Source: Asterella californica (Eukaryota; Streptophyta; Marchantiopsida; Marchantiales; Aytoniaceae). From it: DNA of 64,000 bases. Positions 44,050-54,838 of the stretch are shown in pieces. The position numbers and the translations under genes were made by a program. Location of the stretch: assembly GCA_036924285.1 (NCBI GenBank), contig JAYKYS010000018.1:4650001-4714000 (forward strand), read 5' to 3'. The stretch's first letter is position 1. Every line of letters begins with the position of its first letter. Under the pieces are notes generated by a model. The model searched no databases. It had not been told where the DNA came from and saw only the letters and a program-made list of their open reading frames with translations.

Positions 44050-44160
44050 GTTCTTCTTTCCTTCGGAGCGTTGGTTGCTTTGCCATTCGATCCCTCTGTC
44101 CCTTGTATGGCTTGATGGGTTCTTTCCATCCGTTGGCTATTCATTGCGTCACGTGTTTCC
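44050..44160 (+). repeat. Dispersed repeat, copy 4, downstream of the RT relic
   Basis: GTTCTTCTTTCCTTCGGAGC, then GTTGGTTGCTTTGCC, TCCCTTGTATGGCTTGATGG and GGCTATTCATTGCGTCACGT. It lies about 190 bp past the end of the RT relic, which suggests that the repeat is the 3' tail of that element family. Confidence 0.85.
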
Positions 44161-45042
44161 CAAGGGATGTGGGTGTTGAGTTACTTGCTTGTCTTGAGGG
44201 TGTTGTGCAACAGTGTACCGATCGATCATGAGTGCTGACATGTGTGACCAATCTCCTTCTGACGGCTTCTCTTTTCCCACTATCTGGTAATTCTGACATG
44301 CGCGCGTTATTCCGTCAAGACATCGATCAAGTAGACAAGTAAATTTGTTGCTTAAAAGAAGAAGTCTCTCAACCTTTCTCTTCGTCTGTAACTGTTCGGC
44401 CAGCAGGATCGTTCCCTAGGTCATGCTTTTCGGAGCATCTTGTTCTCGTGAACAGTCAAAGTCAACACACGAACTGTATACAAAGTTTGTTGAACATCGA
44501 GAAGCATTTGCTACACACGTTTCCAATGGCAACAGCATTGATCAGATGATTCCGGGAAACAAGCTTACCTCGAGAATGTCTTGTACGTCTTTCGAACTGG
44601 CCTGAAGAACAATTGATACAACCTTGGCAAAAGTTGTTGTTCGAAGTTCGAACCCAGTGCAGTAGCTTAATATGTGCAGGCAACACATCAGTTACGTTGA
44701 CGGAATCTGCTTATGCTCACGGCCACGACCCACCATGGAGCACAACATAGCTCCTTGATGGAGGCTCCACCTGGGAGCTGATGTGAAGAGGAGTTGGCCA
44801 GATTTTAATCAGCATGTTGGGAGAGCTAAGTTATGCGGCGATAGGAGTGGTATAACGAAGTCAAAGGTCGACTTGCGTCAAAGCATGTACTGCACTAAGT
44901 TTCTGTGAGCATGCCGGGCACATTCACGAAAGTCCCTAATGCACTGGAGTATTCGTTTAGTACAAGGAGACGAGATTAAGGTAATTAAGATGTAAATCGA
45001 TTATCATCTACAGTTTTTGGCTGAGTTTGAAGTCCCTCTCCC

Positions 45043-45093
45043 GCTTGAGCTCCTGTAAAGCTCATGCGGGATGAGCTTTACAGGAGCTCAAGC
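45043..45093. repeat. Hairpin with 23-bp perfect arms and a 5-nt loop
   Basis: The left arm is 45043-45065 (starts GCTTGAGCTCCTGTAAAGC), the loop is GCGGG (45066-45070), and the right arm at 45071-45093 is the exact reverse complement. It is the most stable short hairpin in the window and lies about 950 bp upstream of the 832-aa lectin gene. Confidence 0.92.
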
Positions 45094-45112
45094 CATTCCC
45101 ACTTTGTGATCA

Positions 45113-45230
45113 CAGAGGAGGTTTAGACTGCACTCTGTCTCATTACGCTCGTGATCTTCGCTTGCGTGGAAACAGAGGAGGTTTAGACTGCGCTGTGTCA
45201 GTTCTCTCGTGATCTTCGCAGCTTGCGTTT
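45113..45230 (+). repeat. Direct duplication, about 60 bp
   Basis: ACAGAGGAGGTTTAGACTGC occurs twice (near 45113 and 45172). Each is followed by a variant of (A/G)CTCTGTC...CTCGTGATCTTCGC...GCTTGCGT. Confidence 0.8.
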
Positions 45231-46040
45231 CTTCACGTTCAGCCGTCGCGAGACACCTTCAAGTCGATCTCGTGAAGGTTATTTCAAGCTTCCTAAAGAC
45301 GGGGTTTCATCTTGTCTCCTCTCGCCCACACCATTATATGGAGTTCACTGCTTCACGCGCTCAGGTGCGATCATAATCTTTTGTAGGAGTCGATTAGAGT
45401 CCATCATTTCCCTCATGACGAAGCAGATAAGTAAACCGCGGATTGAACCCCACCCTAAACAAACAAGGTTCTGAACACTCGAGGGCACCAGCTCTGAACG
45501 ATCAGCCGAGTTACGACCATACTGGCTGGTCGAAGATGATCGATGAAAGCATGCTCTGACAAATGCGAACTCATCAGAGTCCACGACTGGGCACTTGCGC
45601 GAGAAAAGCGCGGTTAGTGCCTGGACAGGGCCTTAACATCCGGTGACCAGTATCTTCGGTCGATCGCTACTGACTGCTTGAAATCTCAGAGACGAGAGGT
45701 CACCAGAAATGCGCACCTTTTGGTCCACTGGGTCAGCGCACTACTCGTGCTCCAACCTGCTCGCCCTTAGATATAGATCGCTGGACGGTGTGCTTCCATA
45801 CACCCGAACTCTGCTCGACCTAATGGGCTGAAGAGGTGATTAGGACCTGATTTTATAGATCTCGAAAGCCGACTTTACAAACATCCAAGGACCACAGTCT
45901 AGGAACCTGAAGGCAGCTTTTGTGGTTGTGTACATGAATCGAGTTTCTGTAGGTCAGTCAGTCCGGAAGAATGGAGGAAAACAGCAGGCCACTTCTAACT
46001 CCCAAAATTTTACCACCTGCTTCAGGAAGTAGCAAAATGA

Positions 46041-48539
46041 ATGACGATTCTTGTGGTGCTGACGACTATCCTGAGTCTGTTGGCTTCGTCGGCAGTACCA
46101 AGGGTGAATTCTCAGGGACCCGTCAATTTCGATTACCCTTTCTTCGATGGAACCAGTGGAACCACGCTGAACGTTCTGTACAACGCAACCATCGACAGTA
46201 CGTATAATATCCTCAAGGTGACGGATCCCTCGGATAGTTGGTGCACAACCCATTTTTGTAGGGGTCAAATCATATACTCTACTGCGATTGATTTTGTCGA
46301 TCGTACTTTACAACGAACATACTCTTTCAGCTCGTCATTTGTGTTTTCTTTGACGATTCCCGGGACAGTTCGATCGGGAGAGGGCTTCGTCTTCTTCCTG
46401 ATAGCTAACCCATACGAAATCCAAAGCAATGGACTCGGGGATTACTTCGGAGCTTTTCCATCTTCTGGCCAGACAGTTACCCCGACCATAGCCGTAGAGT
46501 TCGACACACTGAAGAATGCCGAAATCTACGACATTGATGACAACCACGTGGGTGTGGACATAAACAAAGCAGCTTCAGCCTCGCAGGAGAGCTGCTACTC
46601 CGTAAATATGACACTCTTTGGCGGACAGAAGATTCAAGCGTGGATAGATTACCACGACTCGGTCAAGACCATCGAGGTCCGACTGGCGCACTGGACTACG
46701 AGTGTCGTTAGACCCGCAAAGCCACTGATCGATATGCCACTCGATCTTACGACTCTAGCGGATGACAAGATGTATGTCGGTTTCAGCGGGGCGTCCTACA
46801 GTGGGCAGGAGCAAGAGAGTGCCATCTACTCCTGGTCCTTCCAGTCCAAGCTTGAGAGTCCAGCTTCACCCCCACCCCCTCGCGCACCCACAGGCGTGAT
46901 AAGCAGCAATAGCTCCGGGCCTTCTCTTCCGGGAGGCAATCACACGGCAAGAAATCACACGAGATCGAAAGAAGAGAATATCATCTTGGGTTTATGCGTG
47001 GGAGGGGGACTAGGTATGTTGGTGGCCTTAGCCGGCTGCTTTTGTTTAGGACTCTACTGCAGTAAGAATTCGGCCGAGGCTGCAAACGCGGACGAAGATC
47101 GCAGGAAAAGTTCAAAAGCGGCAGGATATGAAGGGAATACAGAGGAGGATGATCAGAGCAAAAAGTACGACGAAGGAAAGGTTGTTTCGGACGATGTGGA
47201 AGCAGGCACCTTTGGGGCAGGCATTTTGGGCCCTCAGTTAATAAGAGCAAGGAGTTTCAAGAGCATTCCTCCGAGAGAAGTTAACGATCCGACGCCCACC
47301 GCTCTGAGAAGGGGGCGTACCATGCCCAGGAAGGCGAAAAGTGCTAGGGAGCTCGAAGCGGAGGGTGTCCAAGCAGACGCAATTAAAAAGGGAATTCTGG
47401 ACACTGCAGGAACTGGCCCATCAGAACATGCCTGGTACAGACGAAGATCGCAGAGCGGTCTGAGCAGTTTCGGTGATGACGAATCCGCAGATACTGGTGC
47501 AAAGAGAAGAAAAACTTGGAGTCCAACGAAAGCTATAACGGGGCGAGAGCTAATGCCCCTGCCCGAAGAAGAGATTAGGGCTGATTACCCGGTTCCTGCT
47601 TCGCCCGAAGTGGGCACAGGTGTTTCTCCGGAAAAGTCACAGGGGAAAGCACTTGTCCCCCGCACAGCTGCGGTACCCGCACCCGAGGTAAGCGGTGACG
47701 GCCGAGGGCTAGGAGATGATGCGGGCCCCGGAACTTCCGACACTGTTTACCAAATTCCATCTAGACGTAGCAGTTCCTCTGTTGAAAACGCGGCGAAGAG
47801 AAGCAACTACTGGAATCTGTGGAGTTCAGGAGCAGGCACCGCGCCCCAGGGCCAAAGACAGTCCTCTCCTGTTGGACGCACTGCTTTTGTATCCTCTGTA
47901 CAGGTCGAGGGAACAAAGTCTTGGAGTTCTGATCGCACCAGAGAAGTGCAAGTTGTGCTGAAGAGAGGTGAACCTATTTTACACAGAAGGACGGAAGCTA
48001 CTTCCCCAGAGAGAAGTCAAGTGTCGTCATCACAGAGAAGCCAACTGGGAAGTCCACAACATACTTCAACCCCAGCGGGCACGATTATGTTCACCAACAC
48101 GCTCTACGATTCAAGCCCAGAGGAATCTCGCGAAAGACCACCCCATCCTGATAACGATCTATCTACAGACGACAATACTTACCTTCATCACACAGCCGAG
48201 AATATATATGATCGCCCCCCGGTGGCAACCAATTATGGAGAAGAGATCGTCGAGCGAATATTCGATCTTGAAATTACCAAAGAGGAAGACGATGTGGACC
48301 GATTATTCGATGGGCAACATAGAGGAGTAAGAATAACTTCTGCCGACCCGAATCCTGAACACACTCCGGCTCAAAGGCGCGGAGGAAGAAGATCGCCCAG
48401 TGAATCCGCCAGTCCAAAGATCAGTCCTGCTGGGACTACTACTCCCAGCACCGCGGAAACTTCGCGGAGCTCGTCCACGGATGCCAGCAAAGATTCTCAA
48501 CGCGGACGAGTTAAGCAAAGACCCCACTGGAAATACTGA
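46041..48539 (+). CDS. L-type lectin receptor-like protein, no kinase (832 aa)
   Basis: Predicted plasma-membrane protein. The signal peptide is at about 1-25 (MTILVVLTTILSLLASSAVP...). The legume-lectin domain spans about 26-272, with AVEFDTLKN, DDNHVGVDI and the SGEGFVFFL block, so the metal-binding residues are kept. A Pro/Ser/Asn linker leads to one TM segment at about 313-340 (IILGLCVGGGLGMLVALAG). The cytosolic region of nearly 500 residues is charged and probably disordered, with no kinase. It holds an Arg/Lys-rich part and the motif GTIMFTNTLYDSSPEE (DNA 48078-48125), which aligns with GDIMFTNAVYD of the lectin kinase. N-terminal sequence and start context are closest to the 1728-aa gene, so the two look like paralogues that differ by loss, or non-gain, of the kinase. 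The frame is open and intronless. The start at 46041 gives the signal peptide; an out-of-frame ATG sits at 46037. Confidence 0.88.
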   Translation: MTILVVLTTILSLLASSAVPRVNSQGPVNFDYPFFDGTSGTTLNVLYNATIDSTYNILKVTDPSDSWCTTHFCRGQIIYSTAIDFVDRTLQRTYSFSSSFVFSLTIPGTVRSGEGFVFFLIANPYEIQSNGLGDYFGAFPSSGQTVTPTIAVEFDTLKNAEIYDIDDNHVGVDINKAASASQESCYSVNMTLFGGQKIQAWIDYHDSVKTIEVRLAHWTTSVVRPAKPLIDMPLDLTTLADDKMYVGFSGASYSGQEQESAIYSWSFQSKLESPASPPPPRAPTGVISSNSSGPSLPGGNHTARNHTRSKEENIILGLCVGGGLGMLVALAGCFCLGLYCSKNSAEAANADEDRRKSSKAAGYEGNTEEDDQSKKYDEGKVVSDDVEAGTFGAGILGPQLIRARSFKSIPPREVNDPTPTALRRGRTMPRKAKSARELEAEGVQADAIKKGILDTAGTGPSEHAWYRRRSQSGLSSFGDDESADTGAKRRKTWSPTKAITGRELMPLPEEEIRADYPVPASPEVGTGVSPEKSQGKALVPRTAAVPAPEVSGDGRGLGDDAGPGTSDTVYQIPSRRSSSSVENAAKRSNYWNLWSSGAGTAPQGQRQSSPVGRTAFVSSVQVEGTKSWSSDRTREVQVVLKRGEPILHRRTEATSPERSQVSSSQRSQLGSPQHTSTPAGTIMFTNTLYDSSPEESRERPPHPDNDLSTDDNTYLHHTAENIYDRPPVATNYGEEIVERIFDLEITKEEDDVDRLFDGQHRGVRITSADPNPEHTPAQRRGGRRSPSESASPKISPAGTTTPSTAETSRSSSTDASKDSQRGRVKQRPHWKY

Positions 48540-48559
48540 TTCAAAATTTGTATCTCAAG

Positions 48560-51500
48560 TTTCTCGACTTCAGTTTCGTATTCCCGCTAAATTGTTCGGG
48601 TCCTGTTCCGCCGATCAAGCCGCGAAGATTGCCATGAAATCCCACCACCTTGACAATTATGTGCGAGGTAATCAAATACCGTACTGCCATGATCGTATGT
48701 ATCGTTGGGTATGGGGAATTATCTCAACCCACCGGTACCTCTGGTGAATTTGTTCGTAAAATATGCAACGCCAAACTACGAGTCTCCCTACAACTGCATC
48801 CTTTATATATATTCATGTCAAATTGTCGGGAGAAATGCAACGTGTATGTGCGTTGCTGATCTCAGAGCGGTCCATGGATGCAGACAGATCTTGGCGTCCG
48901 AGAAAGCTCGCACCGGCGATCATGAGTAGCGTGTATTTCCCTCGCCGAAACGACCAGTGCAGTACATCCATCAGTCGATGCTCAGCCGAACTCCCTCCGA
49001 CTGCGATGATTGCAGGCAAGCTATCTTTCGGAAACAGACGACGAAGTCTGTATAAAACCTGCAGCTGCCAGCATCACTGGCTTAACGATCGATATCTTCC
49101 AGTTGCCCAATCGATTCACTTCACTCTCGATCTAGCTCCCAGCCTGAAAAGATTCGACTCAGGTATGACCTTTGTAACATCCTTCCTGCAGCATGGATCC
49201 GAACCCCTTTTATACCAAAGGAATATCCACATATTCTGCAGTGTGGCACCTTTACCGTCTTCCTAAAAGCCACCTGTTTACGAGTCTCTTGTTCTGATGG
49301 TTAATCTGATTATCTAGAGAGATTAAACCAGCTGATTTGGGCGCAGGCGGGACAGACTGTGACCAATACAAACTGGTAAATGTTCTGCGAATACGAATAC
49401 TGATTGTACGACGCATGGAGTCATCATCGTAAACGAGATTCCTAATTCTTAAGGGAAGGTAAAACGATGCATACATGAATCGCATGAATCTTGGTTCCTG
49501 AGCTTCCGCGGGACGCGATCAGTTAATGGAAGGATAATTTCCACGTTTCTCTTTTGATTAATCAGTCGACGGAGTGAGGTATGGTCCGGTCCGATGCGGT
49601 CAATATAGTAACTGCAGTACGTTCATTGCTGGCAGCTGGTAATTAATGTTAGATCCACTACACCGTATGGCTCAGAGCTTGAGCATGAATTTTGACTCCA
49701 TTGATTTACTCGACATTCATCACGCCGTGGTTCGTGGAGATGATTTCCGATTAAAAGAGGAGATTTGAAAATTACTGGAGGGGGCCTACGCACAAATGTA
49801 AAATCATTCAAAATTACTGGAGCGGGCCTATGCACAAATGTAAAATCATTCTGATTTCGCAAACACAGCAGCACTAAATTTCTGACGTACAGCATGATCA
49901 TGACGGGAACTCGAGAAAGGTGATCGGAAGTACGTAGTTGCTATTTCGATTTAAGTGCATGACTGTCAGGCTATGTTTCTAAGCTGTCTTCTTGGCTCTT
50001 CGGACTTCCCATGAACGATGACATACCTTCAACAGCGTCTCGCGTCTTCGTCATCTGGCTCAAGCAGCAAGCAGATGTCGACACACCTTGCTGCAATAAC
50101 TCGACTGTCGGTCGCTAAAATTTGTCCTCACGTCATCGGGCACCACCTTTGCCAGTACGCGTGTTCTGCATGATAGTGATGTATACTGTCATCATCGTAG
50201 CTGGAAAACATGCGTACTCACCTCCTCGGCAATTGACACGAGGTCTAGTATTTCACCGGACGCTTTCGACTACCGTGCTTACCGATCTTCTTTCGTCTTC
50301 TCTGTCCTGAACATGCGAAGTAAATCTCTTCGTTCTCTTGTTCTCTAAATCACGGTTCAGTTCTAGTACAACCAGTTAGTCACTGTGAAACATGCTTCCT
50401 GTAGTTCTCCATAGTGAATTCTCTAAAAAGAATCTCTACAGATTTCCTTCTTTGAGTTTTAGTCCCATGAGAAATTCTTTCTTTTCTCTGGATCCTGGTC
50501 CCGAAGTTCATCTCGGATACATATCGCAGTTTTACACCGTGCATATTCATGCAGAGCAAATCCATTTCATGAATTTTCTCTTTTTCTTGCGCTTGTCCTG
50601 TTCCTTCCCTCTCTGTCGAGCTCACTTGCATGCATTCACTTATCTCATCCGACAGCCAGGACAGCCACTTGTCTTGATACTGATGCAATTCTATATTTTC
50701 CTTATCAACAACTTAATGACAGAGTCATAATGTTATCTAAAAATTCTGCATGAGACGCCTGTGATTCCAGTCATGGTTACAATCAAAACCCGATAGACAG
50801 GCACATTGTAGGTCGATTCCACAGCTAGATGACAAGGCTGGGGACCAGAGCAAGATAACCAGCTAGTCATATTCTGGTCGGGGGCTGCTTGCGTGCAGCC
50901 CTCGAATTATAAAATAAGTGTGCTGTGAATGTGTGTAACTGAAGCACCTGTGCCAAAGGTCACGAGTTTTCAGTGGGCAAAATGGATGTAAACAGCGGGT
51001 GCATAAACGTGTACTCCTGTCACAAACGTCCTGCACGGAATGGCTCGTATATATGCAGTTGTATGCTTGAAGTTGCTCTGGTCTAGCTACTACGGTCTGA
51101 CGGAACGAGCAAGTCCACGATTTCTGGGTGCTATTCTCTGAACTGGTCTGGGCAGTATTTTCAGACTCTATAAGCAGGAATTGCCAAAAACAGCAGAACT
51201 CTGTAGAACGGAATTACGCTTAGAAAATAATGATCTTGGTATCGTTATTCGGCGTCCTGATTATGATCGGGAAGTATCTGTCGAAGACATGCATGGAAGA
51301 GAATTTTATCTCTGGATCTCTCGTTCGGAACCAGAGAACATCTCGGATCCTTTCTTTTAGTTATCAGAGGGCTTGTACTCGTGTGTGATTACGCATGTGG
51401 TTGATGGGGCCTCGCTGCTGCCCCCACTGCATCAACACCCAACCGAACTGCAATTTTTGTTTTCATTGTGGTCCGTGCGTGGCCTGATAGCAGAACGAAC

Positions 51501-54050
51501 GCAGGGCACGGCGGTCTGTGGAAGGTTGCCGCAGCCGTTCCGTAATGCCAATTTAACAGAGACGAAGATCTCTTTTAAACGACAGCTGAATGTGTACTAA
51601 CTTCTAGAGAGTTTGAGTGCTAGTGCTCATGGAGGCAACATCAGAACAACTGAAGTACTTAGACGGAAGCAACACTTCATATCGTCAGAAGATCGCCAGA
51701 AGGGTAAAGTCCAAGACTGATGATCCTCACAGTCCTCCATGGGAATTTCAAGTGTTCGGCGGGATGACTGAGCCAGTGACTGAGGTGATGGACGAAGCAC
51801 CAGCAGGCAAAATGACAATCCCTTCATGAGAATCAGAACAACAGACCGCGTACATTCTTGACCGCTGCCTCTAAGAGACATGCGGGGGTTTGATTAGTCT
51901 TAGGCTTGGACCCTCTAGTGGCGGCCAAGCCCAAGTGGTACCGGTGTCAGTCAAGAGTCATCGATAGAGCTTGTGGTGTCGAGAACGAGCAGAATAAATA
52001 GCGGCTAGCTACACTGAGAACGTCCTTCTAGCGGAGATCACGAGAATGTGAAGATTGATGTTGAACCTCCCGAACCTGGGACTTACTAAATGTGGCCACG
52101 GCAACAGCTTTGGTGGCTGCGCGAAAGCTATGAGGGCCATGACGCTCGAGAGGGCAAATACAAATCCTGCGACGGGGGAAATAGATATGGCTGCTTACCT
52201 TGTTTATAGCAAAGCTTGATCAAGATTAGAGGTCCGTTGGATGCAGGTAATGGTCCCGTAATTGGTGCAAGCACGTCAATAGTGTGAGTCATGAGCCAGC
52301 CAGCAGGCCATTCCATGGCGGTCCCAACAGCGTTTCCCAGCGAACCAGGAGAAATTTGCTGCAGACTCCAAGCGGCTTGCCTCGTCCTATGGAGCCGTGT
52401 TTCCATCCGAAGCAAGCGACGCAAGTGAGCTCATGATCAGCTGTAGCATGACGGGGTGAAGGCAAGGCAGGCCTCGCTTGGCCTGAGGCTCCTGTGAAAC
52501 TTTGTCCCTTGGAAAATCACAGGAGGCAAGACCTCGATCGATGGTTGAAAACCCGGACCGGACCTCTCGCACGGAATATGGTTTTTGGCGATGCTTTCCA
52601 CCCTCGATCGCGAGCTCTCTGCTCCCTTCCAAATGAAAGGGTGCCCTTTCAAGAGAGAAACCCTTTAAACATATTCGCCCGCCTCCGGATAGTACATGTC
52701 TTCACCTCTGCTACTATCATGTCTTCACCTCTGCTCTGCTGTCATGGCATGGCACGAGCCAGGGACATCAGGGAATATGCTGTGAACTAAAAGGCTCGGA
52801 TGGATCTTTCTCCGCTTCCTTGAATCAATGCTAGGTGTTTTTGGATTATGATTGTCGGACTCTCGTGACAAATCGCCACAATCATCCCCGCCTTCGCTGC
52901 TCTTTTGCCGCTAATGAAACAAAAGTTGTTCATTCCTACATCTGCTGGCGAAACCAAAGATTATTTGACAAAGAAGAATTTCAAAACGACTGCCGCTATC
53001 GACTCAAGCGTAACAAGCTCGTACAGGGGCACAAGACCTTTGTCCGCATGCGCTTGCTTGCCACACTCTGCTCGAGCACAGCGCTCGCGTTGATAGTTTC
53101 AAACGGAGAGGGCGTATGCTCACTGAACCCGTCGGTGACTGGTTTTGAGTGTGAGAGGCACCTAACCGTACCTACCGTCGGGTGGGTTAGAGAGAAAGAA
53201 ACTTGTGTTTGCAAAGCTCAGGTTACGTCACCGTTACGGGTTGACTAGGGTGTAAGAGGAGTAGACTCTGTGGGCCCGAGCACACGCTGTAGAATAAGAA
53301 GCTGGATGCCTCAGATATCCCTCACTTGAAAAGACAACCGGTGAAATCTGTATATTTCTGCTTTCCGTGGTAATTCAGCCACCTTTCTCGTCCGTCGTCG
53401 TCTAATTGCCGCTCGGCGTCGATGCTTTAGTGGGTATCTTCACCCGAACGTTGTCATCAACGTTGACTCCTGTGCACGTCTCTGTGCTCGTCATTCCAAT
53501 CGCTCCTGCCGCTGGCTGGCTCTGTCCATAGCTCCTGCTTCGAACTTTTCACCATCCATCAAGGCCTTCGGAGCGTCCGTCCGCTTTGTGCAGTACTGCT
53601 CTTCCTTTCCCCAACCTTCTAGTGCTGTGCTTTCATTTCCTTCCCCTCCCTTAGACCCTTCCTCCGCTTCCTTGTCTTTTGGATCTTCGTCCCATCTTAC
53701 GAAGCTTTCTTAGTCATCTCATCCTCTCTCACTCTCTTTCTCTCCTCTGTTCCCTCGGATATCATAATTACTGTGGTGCCACTGCAGCAGGTCGGTCAGT
53801 AAGTCGGTACTTTCACATCCACCCAACTGCGGCGCCAACCCCAGCGCGCCTCACCTCTGCCAAACGCCGAGCGCTGCGGCTTTTGCATTTGGCCTTTGAG
53901 AGAGCAGTCAGACAGTGGGACACGAGATTAGAGGGATGAGCCTGGCGTAAGAATCTGGAAGCAGAGTGAGTATATGGATGGGCATGAAACAAATCGGGTC
54001 CCCAATTCTCTGTTGATTTATCAAGTGAAGCTTCCGAAGAGCTTGAGGAT
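48560..54050. other. Intergenic region between the lectin and F-box genes
   Basis: I support no gene. It has two 42-bp tandem units (49768-49851), a small duplication of TCATGTCTTCACCTCTGCT (about 52695-52735) and a pyrimidine-rich tract before the F-box gene (about 53600-53760). Open frames such as 48763-49266 and 52835-53248 have no recognisable domain and I leave them out. Confidence 0.45.
49768..49851 (+). repeat. Two 42-bp tandem units
   Basis: AAAATTACTGGAG(G/C)GGGCCTA, then GCACAAATGTAAAATCATTC, is present at 49768-49809 and again at 49810-49851 with three changes or fewer. Confidence 0.85.
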
Positions 54051-54115
54051 CGTGTGAGCTAGAGGAGAGGAGAGGAGAAGAGAAGAAAAGTTGGAAGGAG
54101 AAAGAGAAAAGGAAC
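53600..54115. promoter_or_regulatory. CT-rich then GA-rich tracts upstream of the F-box gene
   Basis: The + strand is strongly pyrimidine-rich at about 53600-53760 (runs such as TCTCTCACTCTCTTTCTCTC). It becomes purine-rich at about 54055-54115 (AGGAGAGGAGAGGAGAAGAG). CT/GA tracts of this kind are common in plant core promoters and 5' UTRs (Y patches, sites for GAGA-binding BPC factors). The link to the gene, which starts 0.7 kb downstream, is inferred. Confidence 0.4.
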
Positions 54116-54838
54116 TGGCATGAGTGTGTGAGATAAAAATCCGAGAGCTTTCGCGGGCCTTGCTATTTTGATATTTGTCTGCCGTTAGTGTGGAAAGTGA
54201 CTCAGAAGAGAACATCACCGGGGTATGCCAAACACGAGGACAGTTCCTTTACATTCCTTACCAGAAGGATTTTTGACAACTGGATCCGAGGATCCGCGTG
54301 GGTTGTTCGCGACCAGGAACGAGAAGAGTATTTTATCATTAGACTAGTCAGTCAGAGAGGTCCCAAAAATCGAGGCAGAGGAATTGACGACAGCGCTGGA
54401 TGTCCGTCGGCATGCTCAGATGCTAAGATAGCTTTTCCAGCTCCAGAGAGCATGAAACGAATTATGTGCCCTGCAGTCAACCCCATCCGTTACTCGGACA
54501 CTTGGTGCACTTTGTGTACCATGTCAGACGATTAGAACGGAAAAAGTTTGTACAGAACAGGGCAAGAGCTGGGTGCAGCTTGTTCTTGATCTCCGGAAGT
54601 ACTGGCCCCCGTTCGTTCCCTTCCACGAGCACAGGACAACTTTCCCAGAGAAGCTGCTGATACTGATAGTCAAGAGCAGACTCAATTTTCCACCGCGGTC
54701 TCTAGAAAATTTGACTCTCAGACAGCGAGGAAAGGGCATCAAATTCGACCGGAGTTATTGCTCGAGTGCTTCTCGTGGCCCGTCGTTCTCATCGTCTGTC
54801 TTCTGCGGTGTGTGCACGGGCGTAGGTTTCTCACGCCC

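Larger units (their letters stand above)
43870..45960. other. Intergenic region before the 832-aa lectin gene
   Basis: No gene is supported. It holds the dispersed repeat (44050-44160), a 23-bp perfect hairpin (45043-45093) and a duplicated segment (45113-45230). The last few hundred bases should contain the promoter of the lectin gene; TTTTATAGATC near 45852 is a possible TATA element. Confidence 0.4.

Noticed and set aside
44640..44660. tRNA-like GTTCGAACCC
   Set aside because: It is a short palindrome (GTTCGAAC) with no A box or cloverleaf around it.
52835..53248. 137-codon + strand frame as a small secreted Cys-containing protein
   Set aside because: No signal peptide and no regular Cys pattern; it is probably a chance frame.
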